Of a stretch of DNA of 64,000 nucleotides, positions 15,601 to 24,962 are shown piece by piece. Positions within the stretch are counted from its first letter, which is position 1, and every line of letters begins with the position of its first letter. The notes under the pieces were generated by a model that was given only the letters and a program-made list of their open reading frames with translations, was not told the origin of the DNA and searched no databases. A program made the translations under genes and the position numbers. The DNA comes from Fundidesulfovibrio terrae (GTDB lineage Bacteria; Desulfobacterota; Desulfovibrionia; Desulfovibrionales; Desulfovibrionaceae): assembly GCF_022808915.1 (NCBI RefSeq), contig NZ_JAKZFS010000001.1, forward strand, positions 496,001 to 560,000, written 5' to 3'.

Positions 15601-15888
15601 GGCGATCCTCCGTGTCGTGAGAGTGGTAGTTGTCAACCATTGCACCATTTTTGCGTGCGGCGTCAAGGTGCGGGGAATAAAGGCTTTGGAAATTTCATCG
15701 TGCAATGGCGGGAGTTTGCAGATGTCCTGCGCAGCATCAGTGGAGCATGGTTTTTCGGTGGCGCATAACGGGTGAAAACCATTGCGCATAATTCCGGTTG
15801 TCCCCGGAAGGGGAACTCCGGACTCGTGGCGGGGGCTTGGGGGGAGGAAACGAAAAAGGCTGCCGGAAACCGGGGTGCGGGTGGGGGG

Positions 15889-16584
15889 CTAGGGCTTCGC
15901 GCCCGCGTGTATCCTGGCGACGCCGCCGGTCAGCGGCGTCTGGCCCACCTGGGTGAAACCGGCGCGTCTCAACTCGGCCGAGAATTCCTCCGGGCCGGGG
16001 AAGGCGTACACGGATTCCATCAGATAGGAATAGGCGTAGTCCGTGCGCGAGAGCCAGTTGCCGAAGGGCGGCAGCACGTGGTCGAAGTAGAGCTTGTAGA
16101 GAAAGCGCAGCACGGAGTTGTCCGGCAGGGAAAACTCCATGACGTAGAGCCTGCCGCCGGGCTTGAGTATCCGGAAGAACTCGGACAGGGCCTGGTCGCG
16201 CTCCTGCACGTTGCGGATGCCGAAGGAGATGGTCGCCACGTCGGCGCAGGCGTCGGGCAGGGGCAGACGGCGGGCGTCCCCGGCCGCCATGCGGATGCGG
16301 TGGCCCAGGCCGCGTTTTTTCAGCTTGAGAAGGCCCACCTTGAGCATGGCCGGAGTGAAGTCCACACCGACGATGCTCGCTCTGGGGCGCTGCCGGGCGA
16401 TCTCCATGGCCACCTCGGCCGTGCCCGCGGCCACGTCCACAACGGTCACCGGGCGGTCCGCCGGAATGAGCCGGGCCAGCTTCTTGCGCCAGAGCACGTC
16501 GATGCGCAGCGACAACATGCTGTTTTGCATGTCGTAGCCCTCGGCGATGGTGTCGAACATCCGTCTGACTTCGAAATCGCGCAT
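15889..16584 (-). CDS. menG: Demethylmenaquinone methyltransferase (MenG/UbiE)
   Basis: The 231-residue SAM methyltransferase has the UbiE signatures: FDTIAEGYDMQNSMLSL near the N-terminus, motif I VVDVAAGTAEVAMEIA, the DARRLPLPDACADVATISFG segment and the family pattern RNVQERDQALSEFFRILKPG. It performs the last methylation of menaquinone, the quinone expected in an anaerobe. The C-terminal region (PLTGGVARIHAGAKP) is the usual UbiE end. It lies six bases downstream of rimO on the same strand and is probably co-transcribed. Confidence 0.9.
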   Translation of the reverse strand: MRDFEVRRMFDTIAEGYDMQNSMLSLRIDVLWRKKLARLIPADRPVTVVDVAAGTAEVAMEIARQRPRASIVGVDFTPAMLKVGLLKLKKRGLGHRIRMAAGDARRLPLPDACADVATISFGIRNVQERDQALSEFFRILKPGGRLYVMEFSLPDNSVLRFLYKLYFDHVLPPFGNWLSRTDYAYSYLMESVYAFPGPEEFSAELRRAGFTQVGQTPLTGGVARIHAGAKP

Positions 16585-16590
16585 GAGGAG

Positions 16591-17898
16591 CTAACCTGCC
16601 AGGGCCACGAGGTCGTAGGTCTTGGCCTCTTCCACGGTGGCCCGCACCATGGCTCCGGGCTTGACGCCGGGGCCGGACACGTAGGTCACGCCGTCGATCT
16701 CGGGCGACTGGAACCACGCGCGGCCCACGTGCAGCCCGGGCCATTCCGGATGGGGGGCGTCCACCAGGATGTCCAGCTCCTGGCGCTCGAATCCCGACAG
16801 CCATTCTTCCGAAATCTCGGCCTGTGCGGCCATGATGACCTCGCGCCGCGACTGGCGGGTCTTCATGCCCACCTGGCCGGGCATGGCCGCGGCCGGGGTG
16901 CCTTCCTCGCACTGGAAGGCGAACACGCCCAGGTGCTGGAAGCGCACCTCGCGCACGAAGTTCATGAGGTAGTTGAAATGGGTGCGGGTCTCGCCGGGGT
17001 AGCCCACGATGAGGCTGGTGCGGATGGCCGCCCCGGGGAAGCGCGAGCGCACCAGGTCGATGACCCGGCGCGGGTCCTTGGCGAAGGGGCGACCCATGGA
17101 TTTCAGGATGTCCGGGTGGGCGTGCTGCAGGGGAATGTCGAAATAGGGCAGCAAGGGCTTGCCGGCGGATTTCATGAAATCGAGCAGTTCCGGCGTGAGC
17201 CCGGCCGGATAGAGGTACAGCAGGCGCAGGCGCTCGAGTCCCGACAAAGGCAGCAACCGTTCCAGGAGCGCCCTCAGCGAGGAGGGATCGGCCATGTCCT
17301 GGCCGTAGGCCGTGAGGTCCTGGGCCACCAGGATGATCTCCTTGCGGCCGCTGGCCAGGATGGCCTTGGCTTCGGTCTCCAGGTCCGCGAGGGGGCGGCT
17401 TGCGAGCCTTCCCCGGATGGAGGGGATGGTGCAGAAGCGGCAGGCGTGGCGGCATCCCTCGCTGATCTTGAGGTAGGCGTAGCTCGCGGGGCTGGAGAAC
17501 AGCCGCGCGGGCTGGGCGTTCGCCTTGCGCTTAAGGGCCAGGGCGATCTTGGCGGGCCAGTCGGGCAGCTCGTGGGTGGTGAGCCACAGGTCCACCTCGG
17601 GCATGCCGGATTTGAGGTCCTCGCCGTAGCGGCTCACCAGGCACCCGGCCACTACGAGCAGGGGCTTGGGGGTCAGGCCGCGCAAGGCCTCGGCCGCGCC
17701 GAGGATTTCCGAGAGCGATTCCTCGACTGCCGGGCGGATGAAGCCGCAGGTGTTCACGAGCACCACGGCCGCGTCCTCGGGCCGGTCCACAGGCTTGGCG
17801 CGGCCGGGCAGGCCGCCCAGCAGGTATTCGGAGTCCACCAGGTTCTTGGGGCAACCCAGCGATATGGTGTATATGGGGATGTCGGAAGAGGGCGGCAT
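16591..17898 (-). CDS. rimO: Ribosomal protein uS12 methylthiotransferase RimO
   Basis: Radical SAM enzyme that methylthiolates Asp of ribosomal protein S12. All family parts are visible in 435 residues: the N-terminal UPF0004 domain with three cluster cysteines (C16 in SLGCPKN, C51 in VNTCGF, C86 in VAGCLVSRY), the radical SAM cysteines C149-C153-C156 in EGCRHACRFC, followed by TIPSIRGRLASRP as in RimO, and a C-terminal TRAM domain. The SLGCPKNLVDSE start separates it from MiaB. The next gene downstream is menG. Confidence 0.95.
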   Translation of the reverse strand: MPPSSDIPIYTISLGCPKNLVDSEYLLGGLPGRAKPVDRPEDAAVVLVNTCGFIRPAVEESLSEILGAAEALRGLTPKPLLVVAGCLVSRYGEDLKSGMPEVDLWLTTHELPDWPAKIALALKRKANAQPARLFSSPASYAYLKISEGCRHACRFCTIPSIRGRLASRPLADLETEAKAILASGRKEIILVAQDLTAYGQDMADPSSLRALLERLLPLSGLERLRLLYLYPAGLTPELLDFMKSAGKPLLPYFDIPLQHAHPDILKSMGRPFAKDPRRVIDLVRSRFPGAAIRTSLIVGYPGETRTHFNYLMNFVREVRFQHLGVFAFQCEEGTPAAAMPGQVGMKTRQSRREVIMAAQAEISEEWLSGFERQELDILVDAPHPEWPGLHVGRAWFQSPEIDGVTYVSGPGVKPGAMVRATVEEAKTYDLVALAG

Positions 17899-17907
17899 GT
17901 CGCTATC

Positions 17908-20841
17908 CTACTGTGATATTTCCAGTCTGTCGAAAAAAACAGGTCGTATTGGGCTCGTGAAGATGCCAAAGTCGTTGAAGCTCCCTCCGTCGGCCCAAAC
18001 CGGGACCATATCCCGGAACGGCAGGAGCGGTGCGGAACGCGTGTCGAGCTTGGCCTCGATGACCATCTCGAAGCCGTCGCCGGACCACAGCTGCGCGGCG
18101 TCGCCTGAAAGCGTGAAGAAGAGGTCCAGGCTGTTGGCCGGCTTTTTCAGAGCGAGCACGCTTACGCGCCGGACCGGGCCGTCCCATATGCCGGAGCCGG
18201 AGCTTCGGAAGGAGCCGAGCACGGTCTGCTCCGCCTTGTCCACGGACGCGGACAGCGTCACGCTGTTGTGGCGTCCATGGTCGGAATGAAGCCTTGGATA
18301 CCAGACGACGCGCACTTCGGTCATGGGGAAAAAGCTGGCGAAGCTGAATCCGAAGCGGCACTCTTTTTCGGATGAGCAGGTGAGGCAATCCTGCCCGGGC
18401 AGTGTCCGCAAGGAACTGTAGGACGTCAGCTGCCCAGGGGTGAAGGCTTGCGCGGTGAAGCGCGGCCTCAACGACAGGCGGCCCTCCCCGCCGGGGACGA
18501 CTGTGACGGTGGTTCCCGGCGGCGTTTTCAGCAGCAGCGGGAAGGATGCGTCCCCCATGTGCAGCACGGGGTAGTCCAGGCGTCCGGACAGGACGTATCC
18601 ACCCGAGTCGGCGGGCGTCGCGGGATGCACGGGCATGGCGGTGCCCCCGACGTGCATGAAGGGGGATTGGAGCAGCGGATCGTGGTAGAGGAATCGAATG
18701 GTTCCGGCGGCATCCGCGAGAGCGGCTACGGGGCGGTCCCCAGGGTGGCGGCTCAGGTAGGACGAGAGCGCCTGTTTCGCGCCGGGCGCGGCCAAGTCGA
18801 AAACGTAGGGGCCGTCCATGTCGAGCGGCTCCGAATCCTCCGAGTAGGCGTACACCTGGGAATTGGCGGCGATGTGAGCCGCGTAAGCACTTGCCTCGTC
18901 GAAGTCGACCATGGAGGCGGCACTGGAGCCGGGAGCGAAGGACGCGTCGAAGGCCAGGTACGCCAGCGCGAAATCACCGTTGCGCTCCCCCTTGTGGAAG
19001 CGCGCCAGGAACCGGATGGAGCCTTGGCTGGTGAGCTCGGCCGGGAACTTCAGGATGAACTCCCTGGTGCCCGCGGCCCCTGTTTTCGCGAACACGGATG
19101 CGTCGACGCGGGCCAGCGTTACGGTCTTGCCGTCTGGTCCCGCCGCCAGCAGTTCCAGGACGGTGTCCGGGGTGATGAACTCCACGCGCGAAAGCTGCAC
19201 GCCCAGGCGGACCGTCAGATCTTCGATGGCGCGCCCAGTGGGGTTGGCGAAGGTGTATTCGACCTCGCCGGGAGCAGTGAGGTCGTACTGGGCCATGTTG
19301 GTGAAATCCGGCTGGACGCAGACATTGTGAAGCTTCGAGGCGTCCGAATAGGCTCGGAAGTCACCGAAGCGATCTTCGTAATGCCAACGCCCTTGGGAGT
19401 CCGGGACGATGAGCAGCGGCGCGCGGTTTAGGATGCCCATCCTGGAGGTCTGCATATCGTTGATCACCCGGGCGCCTTCGGGACTCGCGGCGCCGGTATT
19501 GCGCAGCACCACGGCCCGCTTATAGCCCGTGGCGTCTAGGGACTCGGCCCCGGCGTACACTCCCGGGAGATACCAATCCGCGATGGCTTTGTGCTGGCGG
19601 CTCTTGCCGAACAGCAGGTAGCGCGCGTTGTATTGCTGCCGGGCCAGCCAGGACATGGGCTCCTTGTAGCTGTCCAGGGGGTTGAGGAAATGGTCGGGGT
19701 AATGGGCCAGGCTCATCCAGCACAGCGCCAGCGTAAGCGCTGCTCCCATGGTCCATCGCGCGGCGGACTCGAAACGCCCCGCCGTGTGCGAGGCGAGCCC
19801 GGCCAGCCAGTCGACTCCGGCCCCGATCATCGTGGCCAGGAAGAAAAAAAGCGGCATCAGGTATTTGGGGCTCAGGCCGAAGGCGATCTTGGCGTTGTAG
19901 GCGGCGATCACGGGGAGGAAGGTCCACAGCGCGAGCACCAGGAACTGGAACAGTCGTCCGCGCGCCGCGAAGGCGGCCGTGCCCGCCAGTGTGACCCCCA
20001 CGGCCAGCGGTCTCAGGTCGAATTGGGAGAAATAATGCGGGGCCAGGAAGGGCGGCAGCAGCTTCAGAAATCCTTCGAGGGTGAAGGGGCGGGTGACCGA
20101 GGGGTCGTGGAAGGCGAAATACGTATTGATCTGGCCTCCGACCCAGGGAAGATAGATCACTCCGGCCGTCAGCAAGGCCAGGAGTACCCCCGCCGCCCTC
20201 CGGTTGGCGGGCTTGCCGCCGGGTGACGAGAAGGCCCGCCAGATTCCCAGGCTCAGCACCAGGGAGCCCAGAAGGGTCACTGCGGTGTACGATGAATAGC
20301 ACAGGGCCGCCGCGCCGAGGGCCAGAAACGCGAAATGGCGCTTGCGCCCGTCCTGAAGCACGGCCAGGAACATCCACAGCGTGAAGGTGGCCGCCAGGAA
20401 GGTGAGTGAATACCACCGTGCGTCGCGGGAATAGCTGACATGAAAGGCGGTCAGGCTCACGAACAGGGCGGCCCAGATTCCGGCCCTGGAGCCGTACAGG
20501 CGCCTGACCATCTGGTAGACCACTGGGATGGTCAGGGTGCCGAAGACCGCGTTCGGCAGCTTGAGGAAAAAATCCGTCCTGCCCATGAGCAGGCTGAAAT
20601 GGATGAACAGGTGGTGCAACGGGGGACTGCAGTCGGTCGAGACCGGGGACGGCCCTTGGAATTTGAGGCTGGTCCAGAGCTCGTCCAAGGGCAGCATGGC
20701 CCGGGTCACGGTGACGATCTCGTCCCACCAGGAGTGCTGCTGGTCCAGTAGGTAGAAGCGCAGGGCGAAACCGGCCAGGGTTATGGCAGCTACGATCCAG
20801 GCCCGGGCAGGGCGGGAGGAGGGCTCAGGCGCGAGGATCAT
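17908..20841 (-). CDS. Large GT39-type membrane glycosyltransferase with long C-terminal domain
   Basis: ATG 20841 is chosen because it forms an ATGA overlap with the upstream gene. The 977-residue product starts with a GT-C membrane domain (about residues 15-420, ten or more TM helices) whose first outside loop has the catalytic-type SWWDEIVTV; helix and loop patterns (AALFVSLTAFHVSYSRDARWYSL) fit the dolichyl-phosphate-mannose/ArnT-like GT39 and GT83 group. Residues of about 480-977 form an unusual non-membrane part rich in beta strands. The likely role is transfer of a sugar from a polyprenyl-phosphate donor outside the membrane. Target unknown. Confidence 0.8.
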   Translation of the reverse strand: MILAPEPSSRPARAWIVAAITLAGFALRFYLLDQQHSWWDEIVTVTRAMLPLDELWTSLKFQGPSPVSTDCSPPLHHLFIHFSLLMGRTDFFLKLPNAVFGTLTIPVVYQMVRRLYGSRAGIWAALFVSLTAFHVSYSRDARWYSLTFLAATFTLWMFLAVLQDGRKRHFAFLALGAAALCYSSYTAVTLLGSLVLSLGIWRAFSSPGGKPANRRAAGVLLALLTAGVIYLPWVGGQINTYFAFHDPSVTRPFTLEGFLKLLPPFLAPHYFSQFDLRPLAVGVTLAGTAAFAARGRLFQFLVLALWTFLPVIAAYNAKIAFGLSPKYLMPLFFFLATMIGAGVDWLAGLASHTAGRFESAARWTMGAALTLALCWMSLAHYPDHFLNPLDSYKEPMSWLARQQYNARYLLFGKSRQHKAIADWYLPGVYAGAESLDATGYKRAVVLRNTGAASPEGARVINDMQTSRMGILNRAPLLIVPDSQGRWHYEDRFGDFRAYSDASKLHNVCVQPDFTNMAQYDLTAPGEVEYTFANPTGRAIEDLTVRLGVQLSRVEFITPDTVLELLAAGPDGKTVTLARVDASVFAKTGAAGTREFILKFPAELTSQGSIRFLARFHKGERNGDFALAYLAFDASFAPGSSAASMVDFDEASAYAAHIAANSQVYAYSEDSEPLDMDGPYVFDLAAPGAKQALSSYLSRHPGDRPVAALADAAGTIRFLYHDPLLQSPFMHVGGTAMPVHPATPADSGGYVLSGRLDYPVLHMGDASFPLLLKTPPGTTVTVVPGGEGRLSLRPRFTAQAFTPGQLTSYSSLRTLPGQDCLTCSSEKECRFGFSFASFFPMTEVRVVWYPRLHSDHGRHNSVTLSASVDKAEQTVLGSFRSSGSGIWDGPVRRVSVLALKKPANSLDLFFTLSGDAAQLWSGDGFEMVIEAKLDTRSAPLLPFRDMVPVWADGGSFNDFGIFTSPIRPVFFDRLEISQ

Positions 20842-21326
20842 CGGGCCTCCAGGACGATTCCGTCCAGGGATGCCAGGGCTCCCTGGGGGATGACGCCCAG
20901 GATCAGGCCGTCCACGTCCTGGGAGAGCAGCAGGGTGACGGGGCGCCCCGCGTTGGCGATCAGGAGCGCTTCCAGGCCGCCCGCTCCGTCGAGGCGCAGC
21001 TTGCCCTGGCCGTTCTTGAGCGGAAAGCCCACGCCCGCCTGGGTGAAATACTCCCCCTTGTCGGTGGCCACGCGAACCCAGGCGTCCTGGGCGTCGCGGC
21101 TTACGGATACGACGGTGACCTCCAGGGCGGAGGAGCGCTGTTCCGCCATGTCCGCGGCGTGCGCCCGGCCCCACGGCGCGAGCAGGGCCAGTATGCCGAG
21201 TGACAGGACTATTCGCCGTAAGCGGCGCGACAGGGACGGCTGGCTGGAGCTTCTGGTTGAATGCGTCACGATTCTCGAATATTCGGAAGGCCGGGAATCA
21301 TCCCGAGGTTGTGTTGATATGGACAT
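20838..21326 (-). CDS. Exported protein coupled to the glycosyltransferase gene
   Basis: The mature part (after RRIVLSLGILALLAPWGRAHA) is a small beta-rich domain: EVTVVSVSRDAQDAWVRVAT, FPLKNGQGKLRLDG and a C-terminal VTLLLSQDVDGLILGVIPQG. The start is uncertain; ATG 21326 is used, but GTG codons nearer the signal peptide are possible. The stop overlaps the start of the large glycosyltransferase gene (ATGA), so the two form an operon and may act in one pathway. No family recognised. Reads divergently from the MscS-type gene. Confidence 0.6.
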   Translation of the reverse strand: MSISTQPRDDSRPSEYSRIVTHSTRSSSQPSLSRRLRRIVLSLGILALLAPWGRAHAADMAEQRSSALEVTVVSVSRDAQDAWVRVATDKGEYFTQAGVGFPLKNGQGKLRLDGAGGLEALLIANAGRPVTLLLSQDVDGLILGVIPQGALASLDGIVLEAR

Positions 21327-21360
21327 ACTCTGCAATGAGACTGCCTGTAAAAGGAAATCC

Positions 21361-23772
21361 ATGCCGCGAATACGAATATCGGGCTTTCTTCTCGTCGTCA
21401 TCACCCTTTTTGCGGTGAACCCGCACCCGGCCCGTGCCGAGGAGGGCGAGAGCTGGAAGCTCATGCTCCAGCGCAACTACGAGGAACTCCAGTATCAGAT
21501 CGACTACGTGGACGGCGTGTCCCAGAACCTGCCTGGCATGGTCAAGCAGACCCGCCAGGACCTCTCGGCCCTGCGCAAGAAGCTGGACGAGCTCATGGTG
21601 CTGGGTCGGGCCACCGGCGGCAATCCCATGGAGCTGCGGGCCATCCTGGCGGGGCTGGAGATTCTCCAGGCCCGCGTGGACGCCGTGACCCAGCCCTTCC
21701 AGAAGGCCGACACGGACCTCAAGAAATTCCAGGAGCGCCTAGCCGAACTCGAGACCGAGTTCGCCCGCCAGGCCGCCGAAGGCCCCTCCCAGGACATCAA
21801 CAAGGCCCTGGGGGATTTCCTGGGCGACCTGCGCAAGCTCAAGGGCAAGCTCGGCCGGGTGAAGACCGTGCTGGACCAGGGCTTAAGCCCCACGCGGGAC
21901 CTGCAGTCGGGCATCGGGCGCTCGGCCCAGGCCGTGACGGATCGCATCCCCCGCGCCTGGAAGGACTACTACCTCGCCCCGGGCAAGGCCTTGCTCTCCC
22001 TCGGTGCCTGGCAGGAGGCCAAGCAGCGCCTTGGCGACCCCTCCCGGTTCGCGGGAGTGTACTCGGCCTTCCTGGACGGCGGCGAAGCCCACCTGCGCGA
22101 CGTGCTGGTGCGCCTGCTGGGGCTGGCGGCTGTGCTGGTGGGCGCATCGGCCGTGGCGCTCAAGCGCCTCGGGACGCGCATCCCCGGCTTCAGGATGACC
22201 CGACCCCTGGGCTGCCTGGCCTGGCTGAGCCTGGGCGCGGCCGTGCTCTGGGCCACGTCGGGGCCTGCCTTCGTGCTGGTGCGCGCGGAGACCAGCGCCC
22301 TGGCGGAGATACTCATGGCCCGGGGCGTACTCGGCCTGTCGTGGTTCTTGCGCTCCTGGCAGTTGGGGGAGGCGGCCCCGGCGAAGAATCCGGCCGGGCT
22401 GCACTGGTGGATGTTCGCCTGCGCGGTGCTCTTGCAGATGCCCTGGATGCCCGAGGCCCTGCGCGGCGGGGCCTGGGTGGTTATCCTGGCCTTGGCCGGA
22501 TGGCTGGTGCGGCGGGCCGGGGCCAGGGCTGCCAAGGCGGCTGTGGCGGACCAGGCCGGATCGGCCTGTCTGGCCGCCCCGGCCGACGTGGTGTCGCGGC
22601 TGGCCGCGTGGTCCGGCTGGATCTATCCGGTGCTGTGCCTGCCCGCCTTGTTCGGCTGGATGAACGTGACCATGCTCGCCACCGAAGGGTGGTTCCTGCT
22701 GCTGGTCTTTTTCCAGGCCGGGCTCGGCCTGTACGGGCTGGTGGAGCGCCTTGCGGCACGGCCGTCTTACGATCTGGCCTCGGAACTGGCCAAGGGGCTG
22801 GTCGGCGGCGTGGCCCTGCCCCTGACCGCCATCAGCATGGCCGGATGCTTCCTGTTCTGGCTGTCCATGGCCATGGGCGGGCGCAGCGTGTTCTGGTCGC
22901 TGGTCAGCGCCGACGTGGAGGAGAGCGGCTTCAGCCTGGACCTGGCCCGCCTCTCGGCCATGTTCATCGGTTTCTATCTGGCGCGCGCCGCCACCCGCGT
23001 GGCCGACCGGCTCATCGCCGAGCTCCCGGCCCGGCGCCCGGACCTGGAGCGCGGCGTGCTCAACCTTTTGGAGACCCTGTCCACCTACCTGGTCTGGGGC
23101 GTCTACGTGCTCACGGCCATGCGCCTGGCCGGGGCCAGCTTCACCAGCCTAGCGGTGGTGGCCGGCGGCCTGTCCGTGGGCATCGGTTTCGGCCTGCAGA
23201 ACATCATCAACAACTTCATCTCCGGCCTGATCCTTCTTTTCGGGCGCTCGGTGCAGGCCGGGGACATCCTTCAGATCGGCGAGATATGGGGCGTGGTGCA
23301 GCGGGTGAACATCCGCAACACCATCGTGCAGACCTTCGACAACGCCACGCTTTTCGTGCCCAACTCGGACCTCATCGCCCAGAAGATCGTCAACTGGTCC
23401 CACAAGGACCGCCGGGTGCGGCGCTCCCTGGAAGTGGGCGTGGCCTACGGGTCGGACACGGCCCGGGTGCACGCGCTTCTTGTGGAGGCGGCCTCGGCCC
23501 ACCCGCACGTGCTGGCCGACCCCAAGCCCACGGCCCAGTTCACGGCTTTCGCGGACTCCTCGCTCAACTTCAAGCTGCTCTTCTGGGTGGACGACCTGGA
23601 CAACGCCGGGCGCACATCCTCGGAGATCCACATGGCCGTGGAGCGCATCTTCCGGGAGAACGGCATCGGGATTCCCTTCCAGCAGCGCGAGGTGATCACC
23701 GGCGCGCGGCCCGACCCGGAAAGGCAAATTGGCTTTGACTCCGCACCCGAAGCAGGTAGAAAAGAGCCATGA
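21361..23772 (+). CDS. MscS-family mechanosensitive channel (large, with periplasmic coiled coil)
   Basis: The 803-residue protein has a signal peptide (ISGFLLVVITLFAVNPHPARA), a periplasmic helical/coiled-coil domain (about residues 25-245), then a multi-helix membrane domain (about 245-620). The MscS core follows with the glycine-rich pore helix segment GGLSVGIGFGLQNIINNFISG and FGRSVQAGDIL, and the cytoplasmic beta/alpha-beta domain (VPNSDLIAQKIVNWSH, YGSDTARV). This is the MscK/MscM-like layout and acts as an osmotic safety valve. GGAA lies upstream of the ATG. The stop overlaps the histidine kinase start by ATGA, so both may be translated together. Confidence 0.92.
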   Translation: MPRIRISGFLLVVITLFAVNPHPARAEEGESWKLMLQRNYEELQYQIDYVDGVSQNLPGMVKQTRQDLSALRKKLDELMVLGRATGGNPMELRAILAGLEILQARVDAVTQPFQKADTDLKKFQERLAELETEFARQAAEGPSQDINKALGDFLGDLRKLKGKLGRVKTVLDQGLSPTRDLQSGIGRSAQAVTDRIPRAWKDYYLAPGKALLSLGAWQEAKQRLGDPSRFAGVYSAFLDGGEAHLRDVLVRLLGLAAVLVGASAVALKRLGTRIPGFRMTRPLGCLAWLSLGAAVLWATSGPAFVLVRAETSALAEILMARGVLGLSWFLRSWQLGEAAPAKNPAGLHWWMFACAVLLQMPWMPEALRGGAWVVILALAGWLVRRAGARAAKAAVADQAGSACLAAPADVVSRLAAWSGWIYPVLCLPALFGWMNVTMLATEGWFLLLVFFQAGLGLYGLVERLAARPSYDLASELAKGLVGGVALPLTAISMAGCFLFWLSMAMGGRSVFWSLVSADVEESGFSLDLARLSAMFIGFYLARAATRVADRLIAELPARRPDLERGVLNLLETLSTYLVWGVYVLTAMRLAGASFTSLAVVAGGLSVGIGFGLQNIINNFISGLILLFGRSVQAGDILQIGEIWGVVQRVNIRNTIVQTFDNATLFVPNSDLIAQKIVNWSHKDRRVRRSLEVGVAYGSDTARVHALLVEAASAHPHVLADPKPTAQFTAFADSSLNFKLLFWVDDLDNAGRTSSEIHMAVERIFRENGIGIPFQQREVITGARPDPERQIGFDSAPEAGRKEP

Positions 23773-24962
23773 ACCAAACCCCCTCCGACGCGGTCGGGAA
23801 GGTCTGCGCCCTCACCCTGGCCCAGGAGCGCAACCTGCTCTCTTCGGTGATCGACCAGATTCCCGACGACATCGTGATCCTGGACGCGGCGTCGTGCGTG
23901 GTGGACGTCAACCGAGCGGTCACGGACCGGCTCGGAGGGAAGCGGGAGGAATACCAGGGCAAGCCCTGCTGGGAGGTCCTGGCCGGTTTCAAGGGCATCT
24001 GCGAGCCCGAGATGGACGTGTCCCGCTGGGAGGCCGTGCGCCATGGCGGCAAAAGCGAGGAGGTCTACACCTCCGTGGATTCCCACGGGCGCATGCAGTA
24101 TTTCCGGGTGTACCTCTATCCGGTCATGGACGGCGCGGGGGCGCTCTCCCACGTGGTGGTGCTGCGCCGCGACGTCACCCAGGGCACCTACATGGAGCGC
24201 AGGCTCCAGCAATCGGAGAAGCTGGCCGCGGTGGGCGAACTCTCCACCTACGTGGCCCACGAGATAAGAAACCCGCTCTTCGCCATCGCCGGATTCGCCA
24301 ATTCGCTTCTGCGCTCGGGCTCCCTGGACGACAAGGCCCGCTCCAAGGTGTCGGTCATCCTGGAGGAATCCAACCGCCTGGACAAGATTCTGAAAAGCCT
24401 GCTCAACTTCTCCCGCCCCACCCAGGGCATGGAAGGGCAGGTGGACGTGAGCCGGGTGGCCGAGGCCACCATGGAGCTCATGTCCCTGGCCTGCCAGAAG
24501 CAGGGCATCGAGGTGCGCGTGGAGGCGGGCAACGGACTGCCCATGGTCCACGGCGACCCGGAACTCATCAAGCAGTGCATCATCAACATGGTGAAGAACT
24601 CCATGGAGGCCATGCCGGGCGGCGGCCGCATCGACCTGCGCTGCTACATGCGCGGCGACAGGGCCGTGGCCGAGGTGGCCGACACCGGCGCGGGCATCCC
24701 GCCTGAGAACCTGGACCAGGTGTTCAACCCCTTCTTCTCCACCAAGGACAAGGGGGCGGGACTGGGCCTGGCCATGATCAAAAAGATTCTGGACGAGTCC
24801 GGAGGCTCGGTCGAGCTGGAAAGCGAAGTGGGCAAGGGCACCACGGTGCGCCTGCTGCTCTCGCCGCTCATGGCCGCCGACGAGTCCGACGTGTCCGGCA
24901 AGGCCGCGCCGCGTCATGATTCCAAGTGGATCGCGGGCGTGGGAAGCAAGGAGGAGGCGTAA
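23769..24962 (+). CDS. PAS-domain sensor histidine kinase
   Basis: A cytosolic 397-residue kinase: PAS domain (about residues 22-140), HisKA with the phospho-acceptor H164 in VAHEIRNP, and HATPase with N-box (about 270-280, INMVKNSMEAMPGGG), G1 box VADTGAGIPPEN, F-box FNPFFSTKDKGAGLGLAM and G2/G3. No membrane segment, so it senses an internal cue. There is no response regulator next to it; the NifA-like activator and the REC-GGDEF protein are distant. It is joined to the MscS gene by ATGA, and rdgB starts directly at its stop, giving a three-gene operon. Confidence 0.92.
   Translation: MNQTPSDAVGKVCALTLAQERNLLSSVIDQIPDDIVILDAASCVVDVNRAVTDRLGGKREEYQGKPCWEVLAGFKGICEPEMDVSRWEAVRHGGKSEEVYTSVDSHGRMQYFRVYLYPVMDGAGALSHVVVLRRDVTQGTYMERRLQQSEKLAAVGELSTYVAHEIRNPLFAIAGFANSLLRSGSLDDKARSKVSVILEESNRLDKILKSLLNFSRPTQGMEGQVDVSRVAEATMELMSLACQKQGIEVRVEAGNGLPMVHGDPELIKQCIINMVKNSMEAMPGGGRIDLRCYMRGDRAVAEVADTGAGIPPENLDQVFNPFFSTKDKGAGLGLAMIKKILDESGGSVELESEVGKGTTVRLLLSPLMAADESDVSGKAAPRHDSKWIAGVGSKEEA

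Noticed and set aside
15772-17916. 714-codon + frame opposite menG and rimO
   Set aside because: Its product is Gly/His/Ala-rich with no motif, whereas the - strand encodes RimO and MenG with all catalytic residues.
20890-21360. N-terminal extension of the MscS-type protein to 20890
   Set aside because: It would overlap the divergent exported-protein gene and lacks a signal peptide; ATG 21361 begins a signal peptide with GGAA upstream.
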